The notes under the pieces: generated by a model
Databases searched by the model: none
What the model saw: only the letters and a program-made list of their open reading frames with translations
Told to the model about the DNA's origin: nothing
Shown: positions 1 to 10,315 of the stretch, one piece after another
Numbering within the stretch: position 1 is the first letter of the stretch
Layout of the letters: every line of letters begins with the position of its first letter
From: Paraspadella gotoi
Lineage: Eukaryota > Chaetognatha
Assembly: GCA_051294375.1 (NCBI GenBank)
Contig: CM119263.1
Coordinates: 20,829,661 to 20,893,660, forward strand
DNA length: 64,000 nt
Direction of reading: 5' to 3'
Program-made: the position numbers and the translations under genes

Positions 1-356
1 CTCAACTTTCCTTGGCACTCTAATCAGAAGACGAAAGTGAAAATGGACAAAAATGGACATGATGTTTTCTCCTCAATGTTGCAAAAATTGTACTTTTGAA
101 ACGGGTGGATATGATTTCAACCAATCCCTAGTTTAGCCCAATTTGTATTGTGATAGAAATCAAATTAATATTGTAAGTAAAAACTGAACAAGATTGGAAA
201 GAGTTGCTTTTTTGCTAAATGCGACGTTTGTAGGCGGAACCTCTAGTAGTTGATTAGATTCAAGCTTCTCAGCAAAATTGTCAAAAGGGCAACGAAGTAA
301 ACGAGATATAAGCATTTTAAACGTAAGTGGGACAGAGCGACGGACGGACGGACATA
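1..356. other. AT-rich repeat mosaic, no gene seen
   Basis: No coding signal. Bases about 33-95 resemble the repeat segments near 23405-23460 and 36230-36300 (GGACAAAAATGGACAT-type core). The stretch at about 320-352 ends in a short GGAC/ACGG repeat like the one that ends the HINE-like elements of this window, so this is probably a junction of old repeats. Confidence 0.4.
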
Positions 357-729
357 CCAATCAATCGCACTCGTCTCTCAGTCAGTGACGCGCCAATGAC
401 CCGTCACCATCGTCCATGCCCTTCATTTGCATAAACCAAGGGGGGCCAGCTCACTTTGAGCTCTTTCTTACTCCTTGAATTTCACTTTAAAGTCACCGAA
501 AAATTATCAGTTTCACATTTCAATTTCAAATTTTCACTTCACTATCCTTTAGCTAATTATTTATTCATTAGATAATTGTTAAAATTTTATCAACTTTAGT
601 TTTTCAAAGCATTATATCTTTGTTGTACATTGCATATTGTTAATATGCATTGTACAACAAAGATATAATGCTTTGAAAAACTAAAGTTGATGCAATGCAC
701 AATGTATCTTTATTATTATTTATCCCTGT

Positions 730-770
<41 letters not shown>

Positions 771-805
771 TTCTCTCTCTCTCACACCCTTCCTATGAGA
801 TATGT
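357..805 (+). mobile_element. Penelope-like element fragment (PLE-1), terminal region
   Basis: The stretch from about 360 to 475 (CGCCAATGACCCGTCA, then GGGGCCAGCTCACTTTGAGC) matches the right arm of PLE-4 at about 57520-57600. The following AT-rich part, the TTTGTTGTACATTGCA motif and the CT tract at 738-785 follow the same order as 57600-57960. No coding part remains. The hammerhead piece expected next is not here; a matching piece lies at 3300-3465, so one insertion may have been split by GC-rich and minisatellite DNA. Family assignment rests on similarity to PLE-4, which carries reverse-transcriptase remnants. Confidence 0.65.
590..690. repeat. 49-nt inverted repeat with 3-nt loop inside PLE-1
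   Basis: Bases 590-638 and 642-690 are reverse complements with only two mismatches around a GTT loop. Homologous PLE DNA at 57720-57790 has only one arm, so the second arm is an extra inverted copy, as produced by template switching during synthesis. Confidence 0.85.
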
Positions 806-1010
806 CATCTCCCAAATCCTCCGCCCCGCAGGGTGGCTCTAGGGGCGGTCCCAGGGGGCAGACTATTCCAGGGGGAGCAGCAAAATGGTCATTGAGGGGG
901 CGCCCCTAATAGACCCCTGGGGCCAAAAAGAGCCTGCCCCTGGGGGAAACCCCTTGGGGAGCAAAAAAGTGCTCCCCCAGGGGCGAGTTAAAGAGAGAGC
1001 AAAGTTTAGA
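806..1010. repeat. GC-rich cluster of CCCCTGGGG palindromes
   Basis: A sharply GC-rich island in AT-rich DNA, built from short palindromes such as CCCCTGGGG, GGGGCGCCCC and CCCCCAGGGGC. The same style recurs at 2715-2775 and 3125-3310. No reading frame is credible. Confidence 0.6.
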
Positions 1011-1019
1011 TAAGAAAAT

Positions 1020-1102
1020 ATACTTTCTGACAATGTTATCGTATCTGAGAATATCTCTCCCTGTCTGTTACTCTCTCTTTCTCTCTTTCTCTTTCTCTCT
1101 TA

Positions 1103-1182
<80 letters not shown>

Positions 1183-1262
1183 TTTTTTCTCTTTTTCTTT
1201 TTCTCTCTTTTTTTTCTCTTTCTTTTTCTCTCTCTATCTCTTTCTCTCTCTCTATCTTACAA
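1020..1262. repeat. CT microsatellite tract
   Basis: A long (CT)n run, purest at about 1107-1166, then CT-rich DNA with T interruptions. Leu/Ser repeat frames across it are low-complexity translation, not genes. Confidence 0.9.
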
Positions 1263-1394
1263 GACTTGTTTTATATAACTGAAAAAATGTACATTTTTTT
1301 CAAATTATTGTTAACTCGTTTATTCCATATTTTATCTAAAAATTATAATATTTGTATTTTTGAACTTAATTATTTTATTTCAATTAAAAGATAT

Positions 1395-2070
1395 AGAAAC
1401 AAGTTTGATCAAACAATGTATGACGTGGCCACAATAATTTAGTGGTAAAAAGCTAATCAGTCATCTGTCTTTTTTTTTTCCTTTTTTTTTTTTGATGGAC
1501 ATACTGATGGACTGATAGAGAGAGACATAATTTTTTAAAAAAATATTCATAATTTGATGTTCAAAAAAGAATTAAATAAATCATAAATAAACAAATAATG
1601 GGCGGTAATTGACAGACCTACTTTGTGAATTATGGAGTCCCAAAAAAAACCAAAAAAACTATTTATCAAGATTTTTAATTTGTGATCAACATTAAATGAG
1701 TTCCACATCATGAAATAAATTTTTTTCATTGTAATTAATAATTATCAGATTGTAGATTGCCTCAGATGAACTCACGTTGTTGAGGAAAGGCTGATGGTTT
1801 GAGAGAGAGAGTGAGCAAAACTTTATATCTAGCTCAATCATACACTTTTCTACTCACACACAAGATTTCATTCCAATCCATATATCTAATCACGAATAAT
1901 TTGAGTTTAATTCTACCCACACACAAAATTTTATCTTAATTCATCTATGAAATTTTAAATAGTAGAATAAAGAGTAAGATGGTTTTAATTTTTTAATTCA
2001 CTTATAAAAATAATTAATTAATTAATTAATTATTAATATCAGTCTTTAAGTCCGTCCCACATTAGCAAAA
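1395..2070 (+). mobile_element. Degenerate HINE/pearl-like element fragments
   Basis: The start at about 1399 (AACAAGTTTGATCAAACAATGT) matches, with changes, the 5' end of the HINE-like elements at 33070, 36708 and 54665. Bases about 1825-1965 contain two decayed pieces of the core repeat (CACACACAAGATTTCATTCC type). Everything between is AT-rich with no gene. Confidence 0.45.
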
Positions 2071-2164
2071 GTGTGCAAGTGAAAGTGAAAGTCATATTTA
2101 CTTGAATGTTATTAAAAATTTTTTCTCACTCTTTCTCTCTTTCTATTTCTCACAGATGAAATTA

Positions 2165-2560
2165 ATAATTAGCTAATTGTTAAGTTTATTGTTAACCAAA
2201 TTATGCAAGTTGACCAAATTATCCAAGTTGTCCAAATTATGCAAGTTGACCAAATTATGTAAGTTGACCAAATTATGCAAGTTGACTAAATTATGCAAGT
2301 TGACCAAATTATAACAGTTGACCAAATTATAAAAGTTTACCAAATTATAAAAGTTTACCATATTATGAAAGTTTACTAAATTATAAAGGTTAACCAAATT
2401 ATGTAAGTTGACTAAATTATTCAAAAAATGACCAAATTATGCCAGTTGACCAAATTGTTATAGTTGACCAAATTATGAAAGTTTACCAAATTCTAAAAGT
2501 TGACCAAATTATATCAGTTGACCAAATTATGTCAATTGACCAAATTATGCATATTGGTGT
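2165..2560. repeat. AT-rich minisatellite, 17-18-bp unit
   Basis: More than 20 imperfect tandem copies of a unit like AAATTATGCAAGTTGACC. The minus-strand Asn/Leu/Val repeat reading frame over it is a by-product. Related arrays with GAAAAA in place of GACC occur at 19150-19660 and 20450-20700. Confidence 0.9.
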
Positions 2561-2646
2561 GGGCGCAGCTATTGGTTCATTGATTGATTAATGGAAGTGA
2601 AAAATATTATTTTTAATTGTATATTTTATTTTATTAAAAGATGAAA

Positions 2647-2715
2647 AAAGAAAAGAGATAGAGAAAGAGAGAGAGAGAGGGAGAGAGAGAGAGAGAAGAG
2701 AGGGAGAGAGAAATA
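2647..2715. repeat. GA microsatellite
   Basis: Interrupted (GA)n tract leading into the GC-rich palindrome DNA at 2715-2775. Confidence 0.8.
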
Positions 2716-2769
2716 GGAGGGAGAGCCATTCCAGGGGGCAGGCAAATTCATGCCCTTGGGGGCCACCCC

Positions 2770-3124
2770 ACTGAGAAAGCTTGTATAGAGAGACCTCCAG
2801 GTTAAACTCCCGCTCTTCTCCGGACCCACCAATCGCCTACACTGAGAAAGCTTGTATAGAGAGACCTCCAGGTTAAACTCCCGCTCTTCTCCGGACCCAC
2901 CAATCGCCTACACTGAGAAAGCTTGTATAGAGAGACCTCCAGGTTAAACTCCCGCTCTTCTCCGGACCCACCAATCGCCTACACTGAGAAAGCTTGTATA
3001 GAGAGACCTCCAGGTTAAACTCCCGCTCTTCTCCGGACCCACCAATCGCCTACACTGAGAAAGCTTGTATAGAGAGACCTCCAGGTTAAACTCCCGCTCT
3101 TCTCGGGACCCACCAATCGCCTAT
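2770..3124. repeat. 71-bp minisatellite, five nearly identical copies
   Basis: Copies start at 2770, 2841, 2912, 2983 and 3054, each beginning ACTGAGAAAGCTTGTATAGA. They appear identical except for a C-to-G change (CTCGGGACC) in the last copy. The unit is less AT-rich than its surroundings and flanked on both sides by GC-rich palindrome DNA. The homogeneity indicates recent expansion. Confidence 0.95.
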
Positions 3125-3310
3125 AGGGGAAAGGGGAAAGGTTTTTCTAGCCCCTGGGGGATTCCCCTGGAGTGGCCCCTTGGGGCCCAAAAAAAGAGGC
3201 TACAGGGGGCCGCCCCCAGGCAGTAAGGATTTGCTTGCCCCCCGGGGCCGCCCCGAGGGGCCACCCCGCGGGGCCGCCCCTAGCAGCGCCCCCGGGGGAG
3301 GCGATTCTGA
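3125..3310. repeat. GC-rich cluster of palindromes
   Basis: Same class as 806-1010: repeated CCCCTGGGGG, CCCCGGGGCCGCCCC and CCCCCGGGGG elements with strong fold-back potential. No gene is credible. Confidence 0.6.
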
Positions 3311-3465
3311 AGGATGACATACTTGCTTCCTATGCACAAACTTCAACTCTATTTTCACAAACTGTTAAACGCTGATGAAAGCTTGAAAAACAAGCCAAAA
3401 CATGTCTGTTTTTATATAAATAAAATTCGTTGCAAACTAAAACTTTTTCAATCTCTAAAGATTAA
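3300..3465 (+). mobile_element. Penelope-like element 3'-terminal fragment
   Basis: This short fragment holds a hammerhead-like motif and the AT-rich sequence that follows such motifs in the other PLE copies (ATAAAATTCGTTG). It may be the displaced continuation of PLE-1 (357-805). Confidence 0.55.
3371..3406 (+). ncRNA. Hammerhead ribozyme motif, core damaged
   Basis: CTGATGA is at 3372-3378, followed by a GCTTG/CAAGC stem II and then AAAACATGTC where the ribozyme core needs GAAA. Stem I can form between AAACG before the core and TGTTT after ACATGTC. The G-to-A change in the second core box probably abolishes cleavage. Confidence 0.6.
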
Positions 3466-3556
3466 TTCACGTGATGTTAAAGATAGTTTCTGATAAAAAC
3501 GTTGTAAACGAACTTGCTTGGTTAATTTATAAAACCTTAATAAAATAACCAAAGCA

Positions 3557-4236
3557 TGAAGAGACAGTAATTATTTATAAGCGTTAATGACAGAACCGTT
3601 CAATATAAGCAGTCCCTGAGCTTTGGATCAGGCTGTAACACCATATTACAGGCGGTTTAAGCGCCCCGTCCCTCTTAACTGCTAGGCGGCCACCGGGCTA
3701 GAACCCCGGACCTTTGGGTTGGGACGCGAATGACTTGCCTTTGGCACAAATGGCCGCTAATGAACGGTTGGTGAATTTTAGTCTAACATATATAATTTTT
3801 ATATTGGTTGTACCAATTTCATATATTGGTTCTACCAATTTCATACATCTCCCCCCCCATAGGGAGAAGTCTGTTGTGTCTCTTCAGTGAATTGTTGTTG
3901 TTGGTGGAAAGTTCGTCACCAAGTTGAGGCATGTCGCCTGATGGCGGAAAGTGCATCGCCAGGTTGAAGCATGTCGCCTGAAAGTGTTGTTGTTGCTGTT
4001 GTGTTTGGAAGTCGGACTCACCATGAAGAGACAGTAATTATTGTTATGTGTTAATGACAGAACCGTTCAATATAAGCAGTCCCTGAGCTTCGGATCAGGC
4101 TGTAACACTGTGTTACAGGCGGGTTAAGCGCCCCGTCCTCTTAACTGCTAGGCGGCCACCGGGGTTGGGAGACGAATGACTTGCCTCCGGCACCAATGGC
4201 CGCTGATGAACGGTTGGTGGATTTTAGTCTACCATA
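3557..4236 (-). mobile_element. TRIM-A copy 1, miniature LTR retrotransposon
   Basis: Two direct repeats (5' LTR 4024-4236; 3' LTR about 3557-3848) flank an internal region of about 175 bp. On the minus strand the LTR runs TATGG...CTCTTCA and is followed at once by TGGTGAGTCCGAC, a primer-binding-site-like sequence. A G-rich tract (CTATGGGGGGGGAG) precedes the 3' LTR. The element is flanked by a perfect 4-bp duplication, AGCA on the plus strand (3553-3556 and 4237-4240). The 3' LTR carries about 55 bp of extra DNA near its start, containing a short tandem repeat (ACCAATTTCATA type). There is no gag or pol. Confidence 0.85.
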
Positions 4237-4240
4237 AGCA

Positions 4241-5505
4241 TATAGATATTCCAACTGCTTTTGCCAGCAAGCAATTACAATATCTATATCACATACCATT
4301 GTAAAATAGTAAACATTAACATCAAATATGAATAAAGTAAACAAACATTAACAATGTAAAATATTCTTTGTTAAAGACCAAAGAAATTCAAAGTGGAGAG
4401 ATTCTAGAAATAGAATTTGTAACAATTATTACTAGTGTTCTCTAGTAGTTTATAGTCATCTTTTGTTTTAATATACAAATAGTATCATATAGTACAATCA
4501 TAAGTATAGAAATGGAATATTTATTTTGTAACAAGGCATTGTGACTCAGAAATCTCAGGAGCAAATCCCGGTATGAATGAAGTCTTTTATTTAAATTTTG
4601 AAATAATTGTTTGTAAGTTTATAAAAGTTAGCATTAGTTAATAGTTGTCTCCGGATCAATAATAACACCTGACGCTGACGCCTCGAGCTGATATGAAAAG
4701 ATTGAGGAGGGATCGAATCCTACATTACCTATATTTATTATTTAATAAGGCGGGCCAAAATTGAACACTTTTTGAATTAGTTCATTGGGATGTTGCACTG
4801 AAGCTTTTAAATTTTTATTTATATATAACAAATAACAAATTTTTTGTAAAAAAATTATATTTTTTAAGTAACTTTAAGGTATTGAACTAAAGATTATAAA
4901 AAAAATTATCTAATATTTTGCAAGTTGGAATATTTTGTTTTTGATGTAAAAAAGGTTGTGAGTTAACACTATACACATCTTTAGGCTTTTTCCCCCCTCT
5001 TGATGACTGTAAAATATCCCAGTTATCTAAAAAAAATTTAAAAACATTATAAGCTCGTGACAAAGTTATTACCAATTATGAAACAAAATTTTAATTTTTT
5101 AAATTACCAAAATGTGACTTTATAGTGCGTTTTTTTGCCCCACAATCGTTCTGATTCTTCGAGTTCTATAAACAGATGTAACATGGGAAACGACTTTTAT
5201 GAATTTCCCATCCCTAATAACTTGTTTATGCATGACAAATCTGCAACAAGCTTGTAAGGGATAGTCCACAATGAAATTTCAGTTTATTTAAGATGATGCT
5301 TAAGTTTTTTTTCGTCTCTGTGACGGGCGAACAAGCTAATATTAATATTCGCTTCACTCCAGATTCCTATAAAATAATATGAATTAAACAATAATTAAAA
5401 TTGCTGATTATACATTAATAATAGGTAGGACGAATTACAAATTTTTAGAATTATACTGCTGTTATAATATTTTCTTTATCGTTTGTTTTTTAGATTTAAA
5501 GAAAT
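4241..5505. other. AT-rich intergenic DNA, no gene seen
   Basis: No convincing coding region. About 4742-4812 (AAGGCGGGCCAAAATTGAAC onward) is similar, inverted, to 58545-58680, so at least one more old repeat is present. Confidence 0.5.
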
Positions 5506-5610
5506 TATGGTGGACTAAAATCCACCAACCGTTCATCAGCGGCCATTGGTGCCGGAGGCAAGTCATTCGCCACCCAACCCAGAGGTCCGGTGGTCGCCTA
5601 GCAGTTAATA
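5506..5610 (+). mobile_element. TRIM-A LTR fragment
   Basis: The first ~105 bp of a TRIM-A LTR (TATGGTGGACTAAAATCCACC to GGTCGCCTAGCAGTTAA). The rest of the LTR is missing, so this is a truncated relic. Confidence 0.8.
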
Positions 5611-5640
5611 TAGTAAAACAAGTAATCTTGCAATTTTTCA

Positions 5641-5710
5641 TAATATGAAGGATTGAAATATTAAAGCCGACACATGTCCGTTTTTCTAAATGAAAAATAA
5701 AAATCGTTGT
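5641..5710 (+). mobile_element. Decayed PLE end with hammerhead remnant
   Basis: The segment ATATGAAGGATTGAAAT...AAGCCGACACATGTCC lines up with the hammerhead segments elsewhere but has lost the intact CTGATGA and GAAA boxes. It is followed by the usual AAAATCGTTGTC tail. Confidence 0.5.
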
Positions 5711-6559
5711 CCAAAACTTATTTCAAATATTTCTCTAAATATAAAATAATACTTAATTCAGTTACGACGGAGAAACTCAATTCGTCACTTTCCTGTTGAA
5801 AGAAAGAGAGACAGCAAAAGATAATAAGAAAGAAAGATAGACAGGGAAATAAATAGAGAGAGACAGAGAGAGAGAAAAAGACAGAGAAAAAAAATAATAA
5901 AAAAAAGGAAAGGGAGAGAGAGTGAGAGAGAGAGAGACTAAGAGAGAGTAGTTTTAAAACAATCTTCGTGCTTCCTAAAAGGGTAATTCTGGCACCCTAT
6001 ACTGTCGTGTTCATTGCAGATGTAGAAAATACACGACGCATCTCCTGATTGCAATTACTGTTCTTTGTTTGTAAAAATTAAGTTATTTTTATTAATAACT
6101 CAACAGTGCTAAGTCGTAGAAAGTTGAGAGTGGTCTTAAATTAAAGCTCTTGTCGCGTAGATAATGTTTGATGTATAACAATATAATTTTATGTGACATT
6201 TGTAAAAATTAAGTTCTTCGTTCAGAGGTAAGTAAAAAAAAACAAAAAAACTTTTAAAAAAAAAACCCTGCCTTTACCAGGAATTTGCTAACCTATCACA
6301 GGGAGTGCCTCATAGGTGTACTTTAAAATTTTGCAGGTTTCCAAGATGGCACTTTTTTTGTTTCTTTTATATCATCTCTGCCTACCGTGTAGAGGCCAAA
6401 CTTTGTCAATGGGTGGGTCAGAAGTTTGATTTGGGAACCTTTCCAAATGAAAACTTCATAACATTTCTGAGAAAAACTTTCAATGGACCAAAATTTTCTA
6501 AATGGCTATAAGCATTAGTAATTATTTTTTTAATATTTATTTATAGATAGGAAATGTAA
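5711..6559. other. AT-rich DNA with GA tract, no gene seen
   Basis: Contains an interrupted (GA)n tract at about 5800-5945. The rest is AT-rich. The short plus-strand frame near 6305-6511 has no recognisable domain and I do not call it a gene. Confidence 0.4.
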
Positions 6560-7290
6560 TTTTTTTAAAAATTTTGTATTTTAAAAGCAGATTCAGATAG
6601 CTCATAAAAAGTTGTCTACACAAAGTATAATTCTTTTTTTCAATATTTTGATGATAAGTGGGCTCAAAAAAAACTTGGGAAAAACCTTAAAAAATCATCA
6701 TCATCATCAACATCCGATTTTTTTAGCAGTTTTTACTAATTTTAAGTAATAAAACATCAAAATTTTAAAATGTTGTAATTATATTTTTTGCTTAACTTTT
6801 TAAGCTCTATCAGAATCAATTAAAAAAACTTAAAATATCCAAAAACAAATTTTGACATTATATAGCAATATAATAATATTAATTAGCAAATTACTCATGG
6901 TTCGGAACATTTTTGCAAAAAAAATTTTATTACAATAATTAATACCAATAATGGATTAGTTTAATGCTGTTCCCATTAAAATTTGAATTTGGTCGGCTAC
7001 CGCTATTTTAAGAACGGATTTCTATAGAGCTTAAAAAGTTAAATGAAGGTTAGTACTACAATTTTTTAAAATTTTGACAATAAATTGGTTGAAAATAGAA
7101 AAAACCTTAAAAAATCATCATCATCATCAGCTGAATTTCATTGTTTTTTTTTAAATTTTCATCAATAAAACAAAATAATTTTAATCTATTAAAAAAATTG
7201 AAAAATTTAAAAACAATTTTAAACTTTATATAGCAATAAAATAATCTTTAAATGCTTCCGTGTGTTAATTAATAAGATAAATTTTAAAAA
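6560..7290 (+). repeat. Diverged direct repeat, period about 420 bp
   Basis: Two old copies share AAAACCTTAAAAAATCATCA (about 6690 and 7105), an upstream CTTAAAAAGTT-type stretch and a downstream TATATAGCAATA stretch in the same order. No coding content was found. Confidence 0.5.
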
Positions 7291-7510
7291 TTATTTTCAT
7301 TTTCATTATCTCTATCAGTCACTTAACCATTATTTATTTGAGAGAACTTCTAGTTTTCAACCTGTTTCGGCCTTTGACGTTAATTAACCGCTGACTTTCT
7401 TCAGTATTCAAAAAACAAGAAGACAACAACATCAACCACAAGATACCCCCTAAACTAAAGAGACATTAAACAATTTTACATCTTCGTCTTCTCTATTGTT
7501 ATTACTTTTT

Positions 7511-8126
7511 AGTCGGATCTGCTAATAAGCAGATCCCGACTCTATAATTCACTTTGTCAGTCCGTTGGTCCGCCCCCTCAATCTTGTCGGGCATTAACTT
7601 ATTTCATGTCAGAACATCGAATTATGATTAATTATGCAAAAAAATATGTCCATCCGTACGTCCGTCCGTCCATCCATCCATCCGCTCGTTCCACCTTAAC
7701 AAAAAACACCAATTACTGTGATTGGATAGATGGATTGAAATGAAATTTTGTATGTGGTTAGGGAAGTGTATGATTGAGCTGGATAAGAAGTTTCGAAGGA
7801 ATCGTCCGAGTGGAAATGAGTTTAAATGGAAAAAAAAACCTGTTTCACTAATTGATTATGCTTCTTTTTCTTTTTATATTAAATGTAAATGCAAGATGTA
7901 TTAATTAATCAAATAATTAATTATTTAAATAGTCAATTAGTCAATTAATGAAACAATTATTAATTAATCAGTCAATTAATCAATCAAAACAAACATTTTG
8001 GATCAAGTTAATTAATTACTTATTAATTAATTAATTAACTTGAATTTATTAATTATTAATTTATTAATTATTTAATTACCGATAATGATCATGGGCAGAT
8101 CCGACATTGTTTGCTCAAACTTGTTT
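7511..8126 (-). mobile_element. HINE/pearl-like non-autonomous element
   Basis: Read on the minus strand, it starts AAACAAGTTTGAGCAAACAA near 8126, has GTCGGATCTGC just inside, an AT-rich TTAATTAA-type section, one core repeat (about 7690-7850), a GGAC/ATCC microsatellite (7655-7690) and a terminal hairpin (GGATCTGCT, loop, AGCAGATCC at about 7515-7536) ending in GACTAAA. GTCGGATCTGC at one end and GCAGATCCGAC at the other are inverted, like the subterminal inverted repeats of Helentrons. The reading frame at 7722-7904 lies in the core repeat and is not a gene. Confidence 0.7.
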
Positions 8127-8284
8127 ATTTCCTTCCTTCTCCTCCTTTTTTGCGTCCTCTTAATTCCTCGTCCTTCTACCAAAATTTGCATAATCCGATT
8201 CAAATTGATGTTAATGACTCGAGGTTAAGGAAAACGAGGAAGGGGGGGAGATAGGGACTAAGATTTTAGCGGGCATTGCGCAGT

Positions 8285-8500
8285 TTAAGACATCCATCCC
8301 TTAGATGTGACCTGGTGGCTCATAGAGTGACCCATTTGGTACCGGGATTGGTCACCAAGATGGTACCAAACCTATGGGACGATTGAGGACGGCCGGAAAC
8401 CGCCGAGGTTATGTTTGTTTGCTGGCAAAGAACTTTCAAACTTTCAAAGATCTTTAGCCAACTTTGGGACTCAACCAGAAAATGTGTAATGATACAAAAG
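8285..8500 (+). repeat. Diverged SINE-1-like fragment
   Basis: GACCTGGTGGCTCATAGAGT resembles the A-box region of the SINE at 61667-61948 (GACCCGGTGGCTCATTGAGT). It is followed at similar spacing by GGTACCGGGATTGGTC, a weak B-box-like stretch. Old and uncertain. Confidence 0.35.
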
Positions 8501-9423
8501 ATCGAAGATTTCATTCCTGCCCTCGACATTTCGTATCGGAATATGTAAACCTCATTCTAATCTAATCCCTTTCGAAACTCGTTCGAGAAAGTAAACGAAT
8601 ATCAACGTCAAAGCAATTAAGTTAAATGTTTATTTAATTGGTAATGAAAAAATTATAAAAAACACACACGATTCTGTTTTTAAACCAAATACACGCAGCG
8701 GGGATCGAAAATAAAAAAAAATTAGATCTCTCGATCGGAAATCGAGATGGTCGGTATTTCTAAAATGAGAACGACTACTTGTAGAAAACACGTCTGTCAG
8801 TGCGTTACGACATACGAAATATAAGATATGGAGAGAAAATTGGAAATGGGGAGGAGAGAGGGGGGCGGAGGTTTAGCGGCAAATGCCCTTCAACAAATTT
8901 ATATAAAATTGATCTAAAATCTGAAAGGAACAGTTTTTCAAGTTAAGTCAATTTTTTTTATTTTCATGCGGTTGAATATTTTGGGTATTTGAAAATTTTG
9001 TAAAAATTCAAAGTAAAGTCAGTTGTAAATTACTATTGGCTAAGAAGTAAATACAATTAACGTTATGCCATATCTTCGATTGATCTGTTTATATCGATCA
9101 AACTATTGATTATACATTAGATACGTACTTACGAATGAAGTTTAAGCTACAAAAATATTATTATTGTCCATTAAGTTTGTCCATCCGACAAGTATGAAAA
9201 GTTTATGTGAATGAGATTTAAAGTATTAAAACTTTTTTTTTTAAATACTCGTTTTCAAGATTAATTAGGTTCATTCATTAATGGAAAAAAGCTAAACTTG
9301 ACGCCGCATCGTCGTTCAATCTCATTTTCTATCAACGCGCGTTTCATCACCATCCCTTTAAGGCAAAAGCGGTTTTCACAGAGTTCATAGACTTGAGAGA
9401 AGATTTTTCCTGAGCAAATCAAA
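8501..9423. other. AT-rich DNA downstream of the host gene
   Basis: I see no gene or recognised repeat in this stretch. Confidence 0.4.
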
Positions 9424-9429
9424 TTTATT
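9424..9429 (-). terminator. Polyadenylation signal AATAAA of the host gene
   Basis: Minus-strand AATAAA about 155 nt beyond the stop codon at 9585, consistent with a short 3' UTR. The UTR itself contains an unusually GC-rich block (9475-9580). Confidence 0.5.
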
Positions 9430-9584
9430 TTTTCTTGTTTTTTTCTTGGAATAAAAAAAGTTCGACGATCCCTAAACGAGGAACGACGACCGCGCGGTGT
9501 CGCAGCCGTAGGGCCATCGCGGCAACCGCAGTTCCGCCGCGGCAGGGCAGTCACGACGCCGCCGCTGCAGAAAGGGTAGGAGCT

Positions 9585-9785
9585 TCACCCGTTGGGCGTG
9601 ACGAAGCACCACTCCCCGTTGTCGAGGCTGTAAAAGTCGAGGGCGGGAAAGCGGGCGAGCCAATCCGGTTTGGCGCGAAACCGACTTCCGGTCAAATCGA
9701 TCATCTTCATGTTGACGAAGATACGAGACGAAGATTCGGGGAGAAAATCAATCACGTGACACTCCGCAAAGTCAAACTTTTCAAC
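9585..9785 (-). CDS. Host gene exon 9 (stop codon)
   Basis: Acceptor TCCTCCAAG, then VEKFDFAECHVIDFLPESSS, parallel to exon 3. Ends NGEWCFVTPNG and TGA. The TGA lies inside GGGTGAAG, which could alternatively act as a donor; the nearby polyadenylation signal favours the stop. Confidence 0.7.
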   Translation of the reverse strand, partial: VEKFDFAECHVIDFLPESSSRIFVNMKMIDLTGSRFRAKPDWLARFPALDFYSLDNGEWCFVTPNG

Positions 9786-10271
9786 CTTGGAGGAAAAGAA
9801 TGTGAGAGTGGGAGGGAAGAGAAGGGAGGGTAGGGTAGGGGAGAGGGAGGGAGGGAGAGAGAAGGAAGAGGGAGAGATAGAGTCGGAGGGGGGTTTAAGG
9901 AATGAAAAGGGATAATGATAATGATAGTGAAGAAAAAATGAGAAAAAAACGCGAAAAAAGGGAAGCGGGGATCCAATCCTCACTTTTCCCGCCTCCTTCT
10001 CCCCAACTTCGCTCATGACCCAAACGATGAATTTCCCCTTGCAGTTGGTCCACTTGCTGCTCTTGACCAACTCTTGCAGGTTGAGCTTGCCAGCCTCTTT
10101 CCGCAGGCTCTCTTCAAGGTTGTGTTTGCTGATGACAAAGTGCCAGTGTTTGGCCTTCAATTTGAGCCACTTTAGCCCTGAGGGTGGAGAAAAAAGATGT
10201 ATGTCATTTGAAGCTATTAATTAATAGTATTAAATTTTATTTTAAAATTATATACATATCTCCCCCCTCTT

Positions 10272-10315
<44 letters not shown>

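Noticed and set aside
1033-1278. Leu/Ser, Arg/Glu and Ser/Leu open frames over CT/GA tracts (here and near 10217, 13274, 25721, 26434, 39534, 40264, 53440, 60250)
   Set aside because: They are translations of dinucleotide repeats with no domain content.
2173-2424. Asn-Leu-Val repeat protein on the minus strand
   Set aside because: It is the translation of the AT-rich minisatellite at 2165-2560.
2770-3124. CRISPR-like array
   Set aside because: The 71-bp units are contiguous with no variable spacers, and the genome is eukaryotic.
7350-7410. Hammerhead-like remnant on the minus strand (GGCCGAAACAGGTTG)
   Set aside because: The first core box reads CTGAAGA and stem II does not pair convincingly.
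9261-9833. Overlapping frames in the GC-rich block at 9435-9833 on both strands
   Set aside because: They are shadows of exon 9 and the GC-rich 3' UTR of the host gene.
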